Shown here: in pieces, positions 1 to 9,251 of the stretch
How positions within the stretch are numbered: the stretch's first letter is position 1
How the letters are laid out: each line of letters starts with the position of its first letter
DNA from: Flavobacterium johnsoniae UW101
Lineage (GTDB): Bacteria > Bacteroidota > Bacteroidia > Flavobacteriales > Flavobacteriaceae
NCBI RefSeq assembly: GCF_000016645.1
Contig: NC_009441.1
Location: 5,828,001-5,892,000, forward strand
Length of the DNA stretch: 64,000 nucleotides
Reading direction: 5' to 3'
Notes under the pieces: generated by a model
The model's database searches: none
The model's input: only the letters and a program-made list of their open reading frames with translations
Told to the model about the DNA's origin: nothing
Translations under genes and position numbers: made by a program

Positions 1-468
1 AACTCAGATCTTGATTTGTCTATCAATAAAGTACGTACTCGTGCCGGAATTGCACCTTTAACTACAGACGGAGTAAATGCTTCTGCCGGCGGTGTGCAAA
101 TTAACGACCCAAGAAGAACTTCTTCTTTAGAGCAGCTTACAGGTGTTGTAAATCCATTAATCTGGGAAGTTCGTCGTGAGCGTCAAATCGAATTCATGAG
201 CTGGACAACTTTAAGACAAGCTGATATTTACCGTTGGAAAAAAGGTGATTATTTAGATACTAATAAAAACCCTGATGTAAACTTAGGAGCAAGAATTGGA
301 ACTCCTGTTGGATCACAAACTGTGGTAGATGCAAACGGATACGTAAAAATTTATCCTGTCAGCACCAGAACTTTTGAACCAAAGCATTATTTAATGAATA
401 TCCCTACGAACGATATCGACTTATACAAAGCTCAGGGTGTAGAGTTAAAACAAAACCCAGGCTGGTAA
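1..468 (+). CDS. SusD/RagB family outer-membrane lipoprotein, C-terminal part
   Basis: The reading frame is open from base 1, so the gene starts outside the window; 155 C-terminal residues are present. The stretch WEVRRERQIEFMSWTTLRQ followed by ADIYRWKKGDYL is the typical end of SusD-like proteins, which sit on the outer face of the outer membrane and bind oligosaccharides for a partner SusC TonB-dependent channel. The ending, with an NPGW tail, is also usual. The susC partner should lie just upstream. Given the downstream genes, the substrate is probably a peptidoglycan-derived sugar or muropeptide; this is inferred from context only. Confidence 0.9.
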   Translation, partial: NSDLDLSINKVRTRAGIAPLTTDGVNASAGGVQINDPRRTSSLEQLTGVVNPLIWEVRRERQIEFMSWTTLRQADIYRWKKGDYLDTNKNPDVNLGARIGTPVGSQTVVDANGYVKIYPVSTRTFEPKHYLMNIPTNDIDLYKAQGVELKQNPGW

Positions 469-509
469 TTCGAAATTCATAATAACATTTTGCCCCTCCC
501 AATATTAAA

Positions 510-560
510 ACTGCCTCCGGAAATTAAACTTACCGGAGGCAGTATTTAAAAATCTTTTTT
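510..560 (+). terminator. terminator-like hairpin after susD
   Basis: An 11-bp perfect G+C-rich stem (510-520 with 533-543), loop of 12, is followed by an A/T tail ending in six T at 555-560. It lies 42 nt after the susD stop and would end or attenuate the susCD transcript before namZ. Confidence 0.75.
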
Positions 561-725
561 CAACACCAGTTGAGACAAAACAAATTAATAAAATTACAAT
601 CTGACCAAAATCAGATATTTATTTTCTACAAACCACACGACAACAATCAAAAAACATCAAAAGCAATCAAATAATAATCTAATTTTATTTAGTCAATTTT
701 TGTCTTAACTATAACTGTAATAAAA

Positions 726-1925
726 ATGATAAAATTCATAGCAAAAAGTGTTCTTATTGTAACTTCTTTCATATTTACATCTTCTTATTCTAATTCGTTT
801 TCAGCAGTTGCAAAAAATAACACATCAGAAACAAATCCGCCCGCAATAAAAACCGGAGCTGATAATTACGAGAAATATTTACCGCTTTTAAAGAATAAAA
901 AAATAGGAATTGTAACCAATCAAACCGGAATTTTGTCTGACAAAACCCATTTGGTAGATTTTTTATTAGAGAAAAAAATTGCAGTACAAACCATTTTTGC
1001 TCCTGAACACGGATTTAGAGGAACTGCCGATGCAGGTGAACATATTGTTGACGGAAAAGATCCTAAAACCGGTTTATCTATCATTTCTCTTTATGGAGAT
1101 AATAAAAAACCAAAACCTGAACAGTTAGCCGGAATCGATATTATGATTTTCGATTTACAGGATGTCGGCGCCCGTTTTTACACTTATATTTCTTCTTTGC
1201 ATTATGTAATGGAAGCCTGCGCCGAAAACAATGTACCGCTTATAATTCTGGACCGCCCAAATCCAAACGGAAGTATTGTTGACGGTCCGCTTTTAGAAAA
1301 AGAATTTACCAGTTTTGTAGGCATGCACCCTATTCCGGTACTTCACGGAATGACGATTGGCGAATATGCACAAATGGTAAACGGCCAAAAATGGCTGAAA
1401 AATGGTGCGCAATGTAAACTGACAGTAATTCCGTGTGTGAATTACAAACGAACAATGCCATATAGTTTATTGGTAAAACCATCTCCAAACCTTCCAAACG
1501 ATCAATCCATAAATTTATATGCAAGTTTGTGTCTTTTTGAAGGAACGAATGTAAGCATGGGACGCGGCACTGAAAAACAATTTCAAATTTACGGTTCACC
1601 TTACTTAACAAAAACCAATTTCAGCTTTACGCCAAAACCAAATTTTGGTGCTAAAGATCCTCTTTATAATGGAAAAGAATGTTTTGGCGAAGATTTAACC
1701 TCTTATCCTAAACTAACCCAATTAGAATTAAAATGGCTCATTAAAGCCTATCAAAATACCAGCGATAAAACGAAATTTTTTAATGCTTTTTTTACCAAAC
1801 TTGCCGGAACCAAAAAACTGCAGCAGCAAATTGAATCGGGAGTTTCAGAAAAAGACATTCGCGCAGGCTGGAAAAAAGACCTGGAAGCTTTTCTAATCAT
1901 GAGAAAACCTTATCTGCTCTATTAA
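726..1925 (+). CDS. namZ: exo-beta-N-acetylmuramidase NamZ (DUF1343, GH171)
   Basis: The 399-residue protein has an N-terminal hydrophobic export signal (about residues 1-27), then the DUF1343/GH171 fold with KIGIVTNQTG, APEHGFRG (Glu94 is a likely catalytic acidic residue), DLQDVGARFYTY and LDRPNPNG. Family members such as Bacillus NamZ release MurNAc from the non-reducing end of peptidoglycan fragments. Export places it in the periplasm or at the surface. It is followed by murQ, a symporter and a NagZ-type enzyme, the same set of functions as the Bacillus subtilis mur-amiE-nagZ-namZ operon. The start is the only ATG that includes the full signal peptide. The family assignment is secure; the substrate is inferred from family and context. 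Confidence 0.9.
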   Translation: MIKFIAKSVLIVTSFIFTSSYSNSFSAVAKNNTSETNPPAIKTGADNYEKYLPLLKNKKIGIVTNQTGILSDKTHLVDFLLEKKIAVQTIFAPEHGFRGTADAGEHIVDGKDPKTGLSIISLYGDNKKPKPEQLAGIDIMIFDLQDVGARFYTYISSLHYVMEACAENNVPLIILDRPNPNGSIVDGPLLEKEFTSFVGMHPIPVLHGMTIGEYAQMVNGQKWLKNGAQCKLTVIPCVNYKRTMPYSLLVKPSPNLPNDQSINLYASLCLFEGTNVSMGRGTEKQFQIYGSPYLTKTNFSFTPKPNFGAKDPLYNGKECFGEDLTSYPKLTQLELKWLIKAYQNTSDKTKFFNAFFTKLAGTKKLQQQIESGVSEKDIRAGWKKDLEAFLIMRKPYLLY

Positions 1926-2056
1926 GCACAGCTTTTAAAATCTCCCCAAATCATTACAAACCGACTACTTTACACAAAAGTAGAGGAACCTCATACAAAA
2001 TATCGAAATCATAAATATCAAAATCTGCTGTTTCAAAATCAAAAAAGAAAAGAAAA

Positions 2057-2884
2057 ATGAAAAATAAAAATCCTGAAACTGAACAAGAATCTTTGTACAA
2101 AGACTTGGATCAAATGAGCGTGAAAGAACTTCTTACTAACATCAACACAGAAGACAAAAAAGTACCCCATATTATTGAAGAACAAATTCCAAAAATTGAA
2201 AAACTGGTTAAAGCGATCGTAAAAAAAATGCAGCTTGGAGGCCGATTATTTTATATTGGAGCCGGAACTTCGGGACGTATTGGTATTTTAGATGCATCAG
2301 AATGTCCGCCTACTTTTGGCGTACCGCATGATATGATAATCGGAATCATTGCCGGAGGTGACACCGCCATACGCAAAGCAGTTGAAAATGCTGAAGATGA
2401 TACAGAACAGGCATGGAAGGATTTAGCCAAGTTTGAAATTTCAAGTCTGGATATGATTATTGGAATTGCCGCTTCTGGAAACACGCCGTATGTTTTGGGA
2501 GCTTTGAAAAAAGCGAAAGAACACAATATTAAAACAGGAAGTATTTCCTGCATCAGCAACGGACTTATTGCTCAGGAAGCTGATTATCCGATTGAATTAA
2601 TTGTAGGACCGGAATTCTTAACAGGAAGTACAAGAATGAAAGCTGGAACGGCTCAAAAACTGACTTTAAACATGATTTCTACTTCGGTAATGATAAAACT
2701 GGGGAAAGTAAAAGGCAACAAAATGGTCGATATGCAGCTGTCTAACGAAAAACTGGTAAAGCGAGGCATTAAAATGATTATGGAAGAACTAAACATTGAA
2801 TATGATTTAGCCGAAGAATTACTGCACAAACACAAAAGCGTAAGAGCTGTTTTATTAGCTCAAAACAAAAATCAGGAAATCTAA
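2057..2884 (+). CDS. murQ: N-acetylmuramic acid 6-phosphate etherase MurQ
   Basis: This 275-residue cytoplasmic SIS-fold enzyme cleaves the lactyl ether of MurNAc-6-phosphate to give GlcNAc-6-phosphate and D-lactate. Diagnostic stretches are YIGAGTSGRIGILDASECPP (with Glu82 in the position of the catalytic Glu of MurQ), GIIAGGD, GIAASGNTPYV and LTGSTRMKAGTAQKL. Length is close to that of the family (about 300), with a short C-terminus. Its substrate must be phosphorylated first; no MurNAc kinase (MurK) or PTS is in this window, so the kinase must be elsewhere. It lies 131 nt after namZ, probably in the same transcript. Confidence 0.95.
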   Translation: MKNKNPETEQESLYKDLDQMSVKELLTNINTEDKKVPHIIEEQIPKIEKLVKAIVKKMQLGGRLFYIGAGTSGRIGILDASECPPTFGVPHDMIIGIIAGGDTAIRKAVENAEDDTEQAWKDLAKFEISSLDMIIGIAASGNTPYVLGALKKAKEHNIKTGSISCISNGLIAQEADYPIELIVGPEFLTGSTRMKAGTAQKLTLNMISTSVMIKLGKVKGNKMVDMQLSNEKLVKRGIKMIMEELNIEYDLAEELLHKHKSVRAVLLAQNKNQEI

Positions 2885-2900
2885 AAACTGCAGTATTTAA

Positions 2901-3039
2901 TTAAACACATAGCAACATAGATCTAACACTATAAAAAAGGCGTTTCACTTATTTAAACACACAGAGACAGCTATGAGTTAGAAACATGTTTCTTTTTAAA
3001 TTCTTTACACATATAAAACCTATGTCCCTATGTGTTAAA
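2901..3039. repeat. long-range inverted repeat in the murQ-symporter gap
   Basis: The 328-nt gap between murQ and the symporter holds two 20-nt arms, 2901-2920 and 3020-3039, that are near-perfect inverted copies built on the core CTATGTnnCTATGTGTT, separated by about 100 nt. Related ACACATAG words also occur between the arms. It looks like a dispersed intergenic repeat; copy number cannot be seen from one window. Confidence 0.55.
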
Positions 3040-3125
3040 TGTTTTTTTTATGAATTAATCCAATACGTTTTTATAGATTTATACAAATCAAAAACTGAAT
3101 TTTCATTTTTTGAGTTTTTAACGGC

Positions 3126-3154
3126 GACCTGACCGATTAACAATCTGTCAGGTC
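3126..3154. other. perfect 8-bp hairpin upstream of the symporter
   Basis: GACCTGAC at 3126-3133 pairs with GTCAGGTC at 3147-3154 around a 13-nt loop, 59 nt before the symporter ATG. No T-tract follows on either strand, so it is more likely an operator or an mRNA leader hairpin than a terminator. Confidence 0.35.
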
Positions 3155-3212
3155 AAATTAAAATCCGTTATTTGAATAAATTATAAAAAACCAAAACCAC
3201 CAAAACTATAAA

Positions 3213-4718
3213 ATGACACCAACTACCATTCTTCTCCTTATTATCGTTTATTTCGGAACCCTATTCTATATCTCACACAGAGTGAGCAGAAAAGACAGCG
3301 GAAATGATGCTTTTTTTACAGCCAATAAAAACTCCAAATGGTATTTAGTTGCTTTTGGAATGATTGGAACTGCTCTTTCCGGAGTAACCTTTATATCCGT
3401 TCCCGGAGAAGTTGGCGCACCAAGCGGTGAACAATTCAAATATTTTCAGTTCGTTTTAGGAAATGCTCTTGGTTTTATTGTAATCACAAAACTATTGCTG
3501 CCGTTGTATTACCGAATGAACCTGACTTCAATTTATGGTTATATTGAACAAAGAATGGGGCTTTACAGTTACAAAACTGCCGCTTCTATTTTCTTAATCA
3601 GCAGAACCATAAGTTCAGCATTCAGGCTTTATCTTGTTGTAATTGTATTGCAGCGTTTTGTATTCGATTACTTTCATATTCCATTTGCCTTGACAGTATT
3701 AATCTCTTTACTGCTTATTTTCTCTTATACGTACAGAGGCGGATTAAAAACGATTATTATTACTGATACTTTACAAACGTTTTTTCTAGTAACATCAGTT
3801 TTTCTTACTATTTATTTCATCTGCGACCGTATGGATTTAAGTGCCATCAGCGCATTTGAAGAAGTAAAAAACAGCAACTATTCTAAAATATTTTTCTTTG
3901 ATGATTTCTTCGGAAGCAAATTCCATTTTGTAAAACAAATTTTAGGCGGAATGTTCGTAACCATCGCCATGACAGGTCTGGATCAGGATTTAATGCAAAA
4001 AAACCTGAGCTGTAAAAACATTGGCGAAGCACAAAAAAATATGTTCACTTTTACAGGAATCTTTGTAGTTATTAATATTTTCTTTTTAAGTGTTGGAGCT
4101 CTATTATATATTTATGCTAATAAAAACGGAATCGCTATTCCAACTGATTTAGTTACAGGAAAACCCAGAACCGATTTACTCTTTCCTGAAATTGCCTTAA
4201 ATCATTTAGCAGTAGTTCCAGCCATTGTGTTTTTACTGGGAATTATCGCGGCGACTTTTGCCACAACAGATTCGGCATTAACAGCTTTAACAACTTCTTT
4301 TTGTGTTGACTTTTTAGGAATGGATAAAAGTGAAAATACCAAAAAAAATACCGTTAGAACCAGACATTTAGTACACATCAGTTTTTCGGTATTAATTTTC
4401 TTTGTCATTATTATTTTCAATACCATCAACGACAGTTCTGTTGTGGGAATGATTTTCAAAGTTGCTTCTTATACTTACGGTCCATTATTAGGGTTATATG
4501 CTTTTGGATTGTTCCAAAAATCAAGATATGTAAACGATAAGTTAGTACCGTTTATTTGTCTCTTGGCTCCTTTCCTAACCTATTTAATAAATGAAAACTC
4601 GAAACTATTATTTTCAGGATATGTTTTTGACAATGAGTTAATTGTACTGAACGGATTAATCACCTATTTAGGATTATATATAACAAGTTCTCGAAGCCAC
4701 GAAAAAATAAGTTTTTAA
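3213..4718 (+). CDS. sodium:solute symporter (SSS family), probable MurNAc/amino-sugar importer
   Basis: The 501-residue protein has about 13 hydrophobic membrane segments spread over its whole length. Motifs of the SSS family are visible: the N-terminal YFGTLFYISHRVSRK segment, the FFTANKNSKWYLVAFGMIGT and GVTFISVPGEVG region of TM2-3, SIYGYIEQRMG, and TYRGGLKTIIITDTLQT. It would couple Na+ entry to uptake of an organic solute through the inner membrane. Its place between murQ and the NagZ-type gene suggests MurNAc or a muropeptide-derived sugar, as proposed for MurT of Tannerella. That substrate is an inference. Confidence 0.88.
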   Translation: MTPTTILLLIIVYFGTLFYISHRVSRKDSGNDAFFTANKNSKWYLVAFGMIGTALSGVTFISVPGEVGAPSGEQFKYFQFVLGNALGFIVITKLLLPLYYRMNLTSIYGYIEQRMGLYSYKTAASIFLISRTISSAFRLYLVVIVLQRFVFDYFHIPFALTVLISLLLIFSYTYRGGLKTIIITDTLQTFFLVTSVFLTIYFICDRMDLSAISAFEEVKNSNYSKIFFFDDFFGSKFHFVKQILGGMFVTIAMTGLDQDLMQKNLSCKNIGEAQKNMFTFTGIFVVINIFFLSVGALLYIYANKNGIAIPTDLVTGKPRTDLLFPEIALNHLAVVPAIVFLLGIIAATFATTDSALTALTTSFCVDFLGMDKSENTKKNTVRTRHLVHISFSVLIFFVIIIFNTINDSSVVGMIFKVASYTYGPLLGLYAFGLFQKSRYVNDKLVPFICLLAPFLTYLINENSKLLFSGYVFDNELIVLNGLITYLGLYITSSRSHEKISF

Positions 4719-4795
4719 TCGGTTTAAAAACGCAAATAATTTACCCAGCCAATTGACGTTTAAAACAAAACTTCAATTGATTCAAAAAAAATAGT

Positions 4796-7789
4796 ATGAA
4801 AGATTACATCATAAAGATCAGCCTTTGTGCTTCATTTTTATTTTTAATCACCAATTGTGCTGTCAAAAAAAACAACACAGTTACAGATTCAAAAAAAGAC
4901 ATTCCGTTAAAAGATACCATTGTTTACAAAGAAGATAAATCAGAGAAAAAAACCTTTTTCAAAGATTCTGATAAAGAAACGGCCTGGGTTGACAGCATTT
5001 ACAGTAAAATGCCGCTTCGCGAAAAAGTAGGCCAATTATTTATGGTTTCGGCTTATTCAAACAAAGACTCCATTCATGTCAATCAAGTTTCAAAGTTAAT
5101 TGAAGAATACAAAGTAGGAAGCGTTATCTTTTTTCAGGGCGGTCCGGTTCGTCAGGCAAAATTGACCAATTTATATCAGTCAAAAGCAAAAGTACCTTTG
5201 TTCGTAGGAATTGATGCCGAATGGGGATTAGCCATGCGTTTAGATTCTACATACCGCTATCCGTGGAATATGACTTTGGGTGCAATTCAAGATTTAAAAT
5301 TAATTGAAAAAGTGGGCCGAAATATGGCCAATGAAAACAAGCGAATTGGCGTTCACTTCAATTTTGCTCCTGTTTTAGACATCAATACCAATCCTAAAAA
5401 CCCTATTATTGGAAACCGTTCTTTTGGCGAAGACAAAGTAAATGTAAGCGAAAAAGCCATTGCGTTAATGAACGGAATACAAGGGAACGGCGTTTTCTGT
5501 ACCGGAAAACATTTTCCCGGACATGGCGATACAGCAACAGATTCGCATCATGCTTTACCAACCGTTAATTTCTCTAAAGAACGTCTTGATTTGGTCGAAT
5601 TATATCCATACAAACGAATGTTTGATGAAGGTTTGGTTTCTGTAATGGTAGCACACCTTAATATTCCAAGTTTAGAACCAATTCCAAATCTGCCGTCTTC
5701 GGCTTCTTATAATGTCGTTACCAATCTGCTTCAAAAAGAATTAGGCTTTGATGGTTTAATTTTTACCGATGGTTTAGCCATGAAAGGAGCAGCAAATTTT
5801 AAAGGTCCCGGCGATTTAGAAATTGCGGTGCTTTTGGCTGGAAATGACATTTTACTGTGTCCTGAAAATGTTCCGGTTGCGGTTCAAAAATTAGAAGAAG
5901 CTTATAACAATAATATTATAACCGAAGAACGTTTAGCACATTCGGTTAAAAAAATTCTGCACTATAAATACAAAGCCGGATTAAATCATTACAAGCCTAT
6001 TGATATGGCAAACATTTACAATGATCTTAATCCGCCGCAAAATGATGCGCTGCATTATCAATTGTATGAAAATGCCGTTACCGTTTTAAAGAATGAAAAG
6101 GAAATACTTCCTATAAAAGAACTGGATCAGAAAATTGCCTATATAAAATTAGGCGACGACACAAACAGCGCTTTTATTTCTACCTTAAAAAAATATACCG
6201 AAATCACAGAGGTTAAAGATACCAATCTTGACAGTCTGAATAAGGAATTAAAAAAGTTTGACAAGGTTATTATCAGTTTCCATAAAGTAAACAAACCTTG
6301 GGAAAAGCAAGAATTTACATTAACTGAAATGCTTTGGCTGAAAGAAATCGCCAAACACAACAAAGTAATTCTGGATGTTTTTGCAAAACCGTATTCATTA
6401 TTGTCAATTACTGATTTTGATGATATTGAAGGTTTAGTGGTTTCTTACCAAAATTCAGATATTAGTCAGGTTGTTTCTGCCGAATTACTTTTTGGAGCAA
6501 TAGATGCCAAAGGAAAACTGCCGGTTTCGATTAATAATTCTTTCAAAGTAAATGACGGATTGACGACTGAAAAACTAAATCGTCTGGCTTTTACCGCTCC
6601 TGAAAATGTCAATATGAATCCTGCAATTCTTTCAAAAATTGATGCTGTCGCGCAAAAAGCAATCGACGGAAAAATGGCACCGGGAATGCAGGTTTTGGTT
6701 GCCAGAAAAGGAAATGTGATTTTCCAGAAATCATACGGATCTCAAACCTACGATAACGGAAGAAAAGTGACCAATACTGATTTGTATGATGTAGCTTCAA
6801 TTTCAAAAATGATTTCGACACTGCCAAATGTGATGCAGTTGTATGATAAAAACAAAGTGACGCTGGATACCAAGTTGAAAGACATGCTGCCCTTTTTTGC
6901 TAAAACAAACAAAGAAAATATCATTTTTAAAGACCTGTTAAACCATTACGCAGGACTTCAGGCATGGATTCCGTTTTACAAAGCAACATTAGACAGCAAT
7001 ACTAATCCTTCTGAAAAATACTATCGAAAAACAGCCGAAAATGGCTTTACTACAAAAGTAGCCGACAATCTTTATATTCGAAATGACTATCACGACACGA
7101 TTATGAAAATTATTGCCGATAGTCCTGTATCTCCTAAAATTGAATACAAATACAGTGATTTTACTTTCATCATTCTAAAAGAATATTTAGAAAGAAAAAC
7201 GCATAAAAAACTGGAAGATTTAAGCAAAGAGAATTTCTACAGCACGCTGGGAATGAATTATACGCTTTACAATCCGCTGGATAAATTCGAAAAAAACAGC
7301 ATTGCTCCTACTGAAATCGATAATTATTTTAGACATCAGACTATTCAGGGTTATGTTCATGATATGGCAGCAGCAATGGAAGGCGGTGCTGCAGGCCACG
7401 CCGGAATTTTTTCTAATGCGATGGACGTTGCTAAAATGATGCAGTTGTTTTTACAAAAAGGAAATTATGGCGGTATTGAGTATTTTTCACCGCAGACTTT
7501 CGATGCTTTTAATACCTGCTATTACAAAGACAAAGGCGTTTTAAGAGGTTTGGGTTTTGATAAAAGAATTGGAAAAGACGGACCAACCTGCGGCTGTGTT
7601 TCAGAATCTAGTTTTGGTCACACCGGATTCACCGGAAACATGGCCTGGGTTGATCCCGAAACTGAAATTGTGTATGTATTTCTATCTAACAGAACCTATC
7701 CAGAAGTAGTCAATGATGAAAATAAATTAGCGAAAGGAAAAATCAGAGAAGAAATTCAAAAAATAATCCAGGAAGCAATAATAAAATAA
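4796..7789 (+). CDS. NagZ-type GH3 beta-N-acetylhexosaminidase fused to a serine beta-lactamase/AmiE-type domain, lipoprotein
   Basis: A lipobox (LITNC, Cys21) predicts a lipoprotein. Residues about 60-600 are a GH3 enzyme with the NagZ signature KHFPGHGDTATDSHH (K238, D249, H251 of the Asp-His acid/base dyad) and the nucleophile in TDGLAMKG (D325). Residues about 620-990 form a class-C beta-lactamase-like serine hydrolase: S668-I-S-K671 (SxxK), a YSD in place of YxN, and GHTGFTG near the C-terminus. In Bacillus the separate neighbours NagZ and AmiE remove GlcNAc and the peptide from muropeptides; here both activities would sit on one chain. The 997-residue length fits the fusion. It follows the symporter by 77 nt. 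Confidence 0.9.
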   Translation: MKDYIIKISLCASFLFLITNCAVKKNNTVTDSKKDIPLKDTIVYKEDKSEKKTFFKDSDKETAWVDSIYSKMPLREKVGQLFMVSAYSNKDSIHVNQVSKLIEEYKVGSVIFFQGGPVRQAKLTNLYQSKAKVPLFVGIDAEWGLAMRLDSTYRYPWNMTLGAIQDLKLIEKVGRNMANENKRIGVHFNFAPVLDINTNPKNPIIGNRSFGEDKVNVSEKAIALMNGIQGNGVFCTGKHFPGHGDTATDSHHALPTVNFSKERLDLVELYPYKRMFDEGLVSVMVAHLNIPSLEPIPNLPSSASYNVVTNLLQKELGFDGLIFTDGLAMKGAANFKGPGDLEIAVLLAGNDILLCPENVPVAVQKLEEAYNNNIITEERLAHSVKKILHYKYKAGLNHYKPIDMANIYNDLNPPQNDALHYQLYENAVTVLKNEKEILPIKELDQKIAYIKLGDDTNSAFISTLKKYTEITEVKDTNLDSLNKELKKFDKVIISFHKVNKPWEKQEFTLTEMLWLKEIAKHNKVILDVFAKPYSLLSITDFDDIEGLVVSYQNSDISQVVSAELLFGAIDAKGKLPVSINNSFKVNDGLTTEKLNRLAFTAPENVNMNPAILSKIDAVAQKAIDGKMAPGMQVLVARKGNVIFQKSYGSQTYDNGRKVTNTDLYDVASISKMISTLPNVMQLYDKNKVTLDTKLKDMLPFFAKTNKENIIFKDLLNHYAGLQAWIPFYKATLDSNTNPSEKYYRKTAENGFTTKVADNLYIRNDYHDTIMKIIADSPVSPKIEYKYSDFTFIILKEYLERKTHKKLEDLSKENFYSTLGMNYTLYNPLDKFEKNSIAPTEIDNYFRHQTIQGYVHDMAAAMEGGAAGHAGIFSNAMDVAKMMQLFLQKGNYGGIEYFSPQTFDAFNTCYYKDKGVLRGLGFDKRIGKDGPTCGCVSESSFGHTGFTGNMAWVDPETEIVYVFLSNRTYPEVVNDENKLAKGKIREEIQKIIQEAIIK

Positions 7790-7872
7790 TTCAAGCCAAA
7801 AGTCTTGCTTCTTTATTCTTTCTTCTTCAAAAAATCTAAATTCTAAAATCTAACATCTAAAATATTAACCCA

Positions 7873-9144
7873 ATGACAAAAGAACGTTTAACCTCGCTGG
7901 ATGTATTTAGAGGATTTACTATTTTATTGATGACGATAGTAAATAATCCCGGAAGCTGGTCTTCAATATATCCGCCATTAGAACACGCCGAATGGCACGG
8001 CTGTACACCAACTGATTTAGTATTTCCTTTTTTTGTTTTTATAATGGGAACTGCAATACCATTTGCAATGCCGGTAAAACATTTTGACGGAGCGGTTTTT
8101 AATAAAATTTTGGTTCGTTCACTGCGAATTTTCTGTTTAGGATTGTTCTTGAGCGTTTTCAGCAGAATCCATTTATTTGGTCTCGAAGGAATTCCGTTAT
8201 TAGGAGTAAGACTGGTTATTGCATTTGCAGTCGCTTATGCCCTTTTAGGTAACTTTTCGATGAAAGTAAAAACCATTCTTGCGGTTGGAATTTTTATTAT
8301 ACTGCTTTCTTTAGCGTTTAGTGGTTTGGAACATTTTGAAGATACCAGAATACCGGGCGTTTTACAGCGAATTGCAATCGTCTATTTCTTTGCTTCTATT
8401 CTATATCTAAAAACAAATTTAAAAACACAGCTTTGGGTCGTGGCGTCAATTTTAGTTATTTATTATCTTTTAATGGCTTTTGTTCCCGTTCCGGGATTTG
8501 GTCCGGCTAATTTTGATAAAGGAACCAATCTTGCTGCATGGCTGGATAACTTGGTTTTAAACGGACATTTATGGAGCGTTTCTAAAACCTGGGATCCTGA
8601 AGGAATTTTAAGTACACTACCAGCTATTGGCACCGGAATTCTTGGAATGTATATTGGCCAGTTATTGAACTTACAGACAAACAGAACTGAAATTCTAAAA
8701 AAGACAGCAGTTACAGGAGTTATTTTATTAATTGGAGGTTTGCTTTGGAATATCATTTTCCCAATCAATAAATCACTTTGGACTAGTTCTTATGTATTAT
8801 ACACTGCCGGAATCGCAACTTTGTGTTTAAGTTTATTGTATTATATAATCGACATTCAGGGTTATAAAAAATGGGCTAAACTGTTTTTAATCTGGGGAGT
8901 AAATCCTATGATTGTGTTTTTCTTTTCGGGAATAATACCGAGGGTTCTTGGTTCTATTCAAGTTCAAAATCCGGAAACAGGCGGAGAAGAAATCAGTGTA
9001 TTAACTTTAATTTACAAACATGGAATTGCGCCTTGTTTTGAAAATCCATTAAATGCATCATTAGCTTATGCGCTTTCATACGCTGTTTTCTGGTCGGTAA
9101 TACTTTGGATTTTCTATAAAAAGAAATTGATATTTAAGGTTTAA
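7873..9144 (+). CDS. HGSNAT/NagX-like membrane protein (DUF5009 type)
   Basis: The 423-residue polytopic protein has about 11 hydrophobic segments and begins with RLTSLDVFRGFTILLMTIVN. It also has HAEWHGCTPTDLVFPFFVFIMG, the hallmark of the heparan-alpha-glucosaminide N-acetyltransferase/DUF5009 family. The conserved His in EHAEWHG is the position linked with acetyl transfer in HGSNAT; whether bacterial members transfer acetyl groups or transport sugars (NagX) is not settled. It is the last gene of the amino-sugar cluster, directly before a strong terminator. Role inferred: handling of GlcNAc/MurNAc at the inner membrane. Confidence 0.85.
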   Translation: MTKERLTSLDVFRGFTILLMTIVNNPGSWSSIYPPLEHAEWHGCTPTDLVFPFFVFIMGTAIPFAMPVKHFDGAVFNKILVRSLRIFCLGLFLSVFSRIHLFGLEGIPLLGVRLVIAFAVAYALLGNFSMKVKTILAVGIFIILLSLAFSGLEHFEDTRIPGVLQRIAIVYFFASILYLKTNLKTQLWVVASILVIYYLLMAFVPVPGFGPANFDKGTNLAAWLDNLVLNGHLWSVSKTWDPEGILSTLPAIGTGILGMYIGQLLNLQTNRTEILKKTAVTGVILLIGGLLWNIIFPINKSLWTSSYVLYTAGIATLCLSLLYYIIDIQGYKKWAKLFLIWGVNPMIVFFFSGIIPRVLGSIQVQNPETGGEEISVLTLIYKHGIAPCFENPLNASLAYALSYAVFWSVILWIFYKKKLIFKV

Positions 9145-9200
9145 GATTTTCAACCGAGAATATTTCGTTTCTTCTCACAATAAAAATTATGGTAAACAAA

Positions 9201-9232
9201 AAAGGGAAGACATTAAACGTCTTCCCTTTTTA
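9201..9232. terminator. bidirectional terminator between convergent genes
   Basis: An 11-bp perfect stem (9201-9211 with 9219-9229), 7-nt loop, has T-runs in both directions. It lies between the plus-strand NagX-like gene and the minus-strand TonB receptor. Confidence 0.9.
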
Positions 9233-9251
9233 TATAACTAACCTTTATAAT

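Noticed and set aside
7801..7872. Short TCTAAA/TCTAAC repeats between the NagZ-type and NagX-like genes.
   Set aside because: Low-complexity A+T-rich spacer of a kind frequent in this genome type; no symmetry or spacing pattern.
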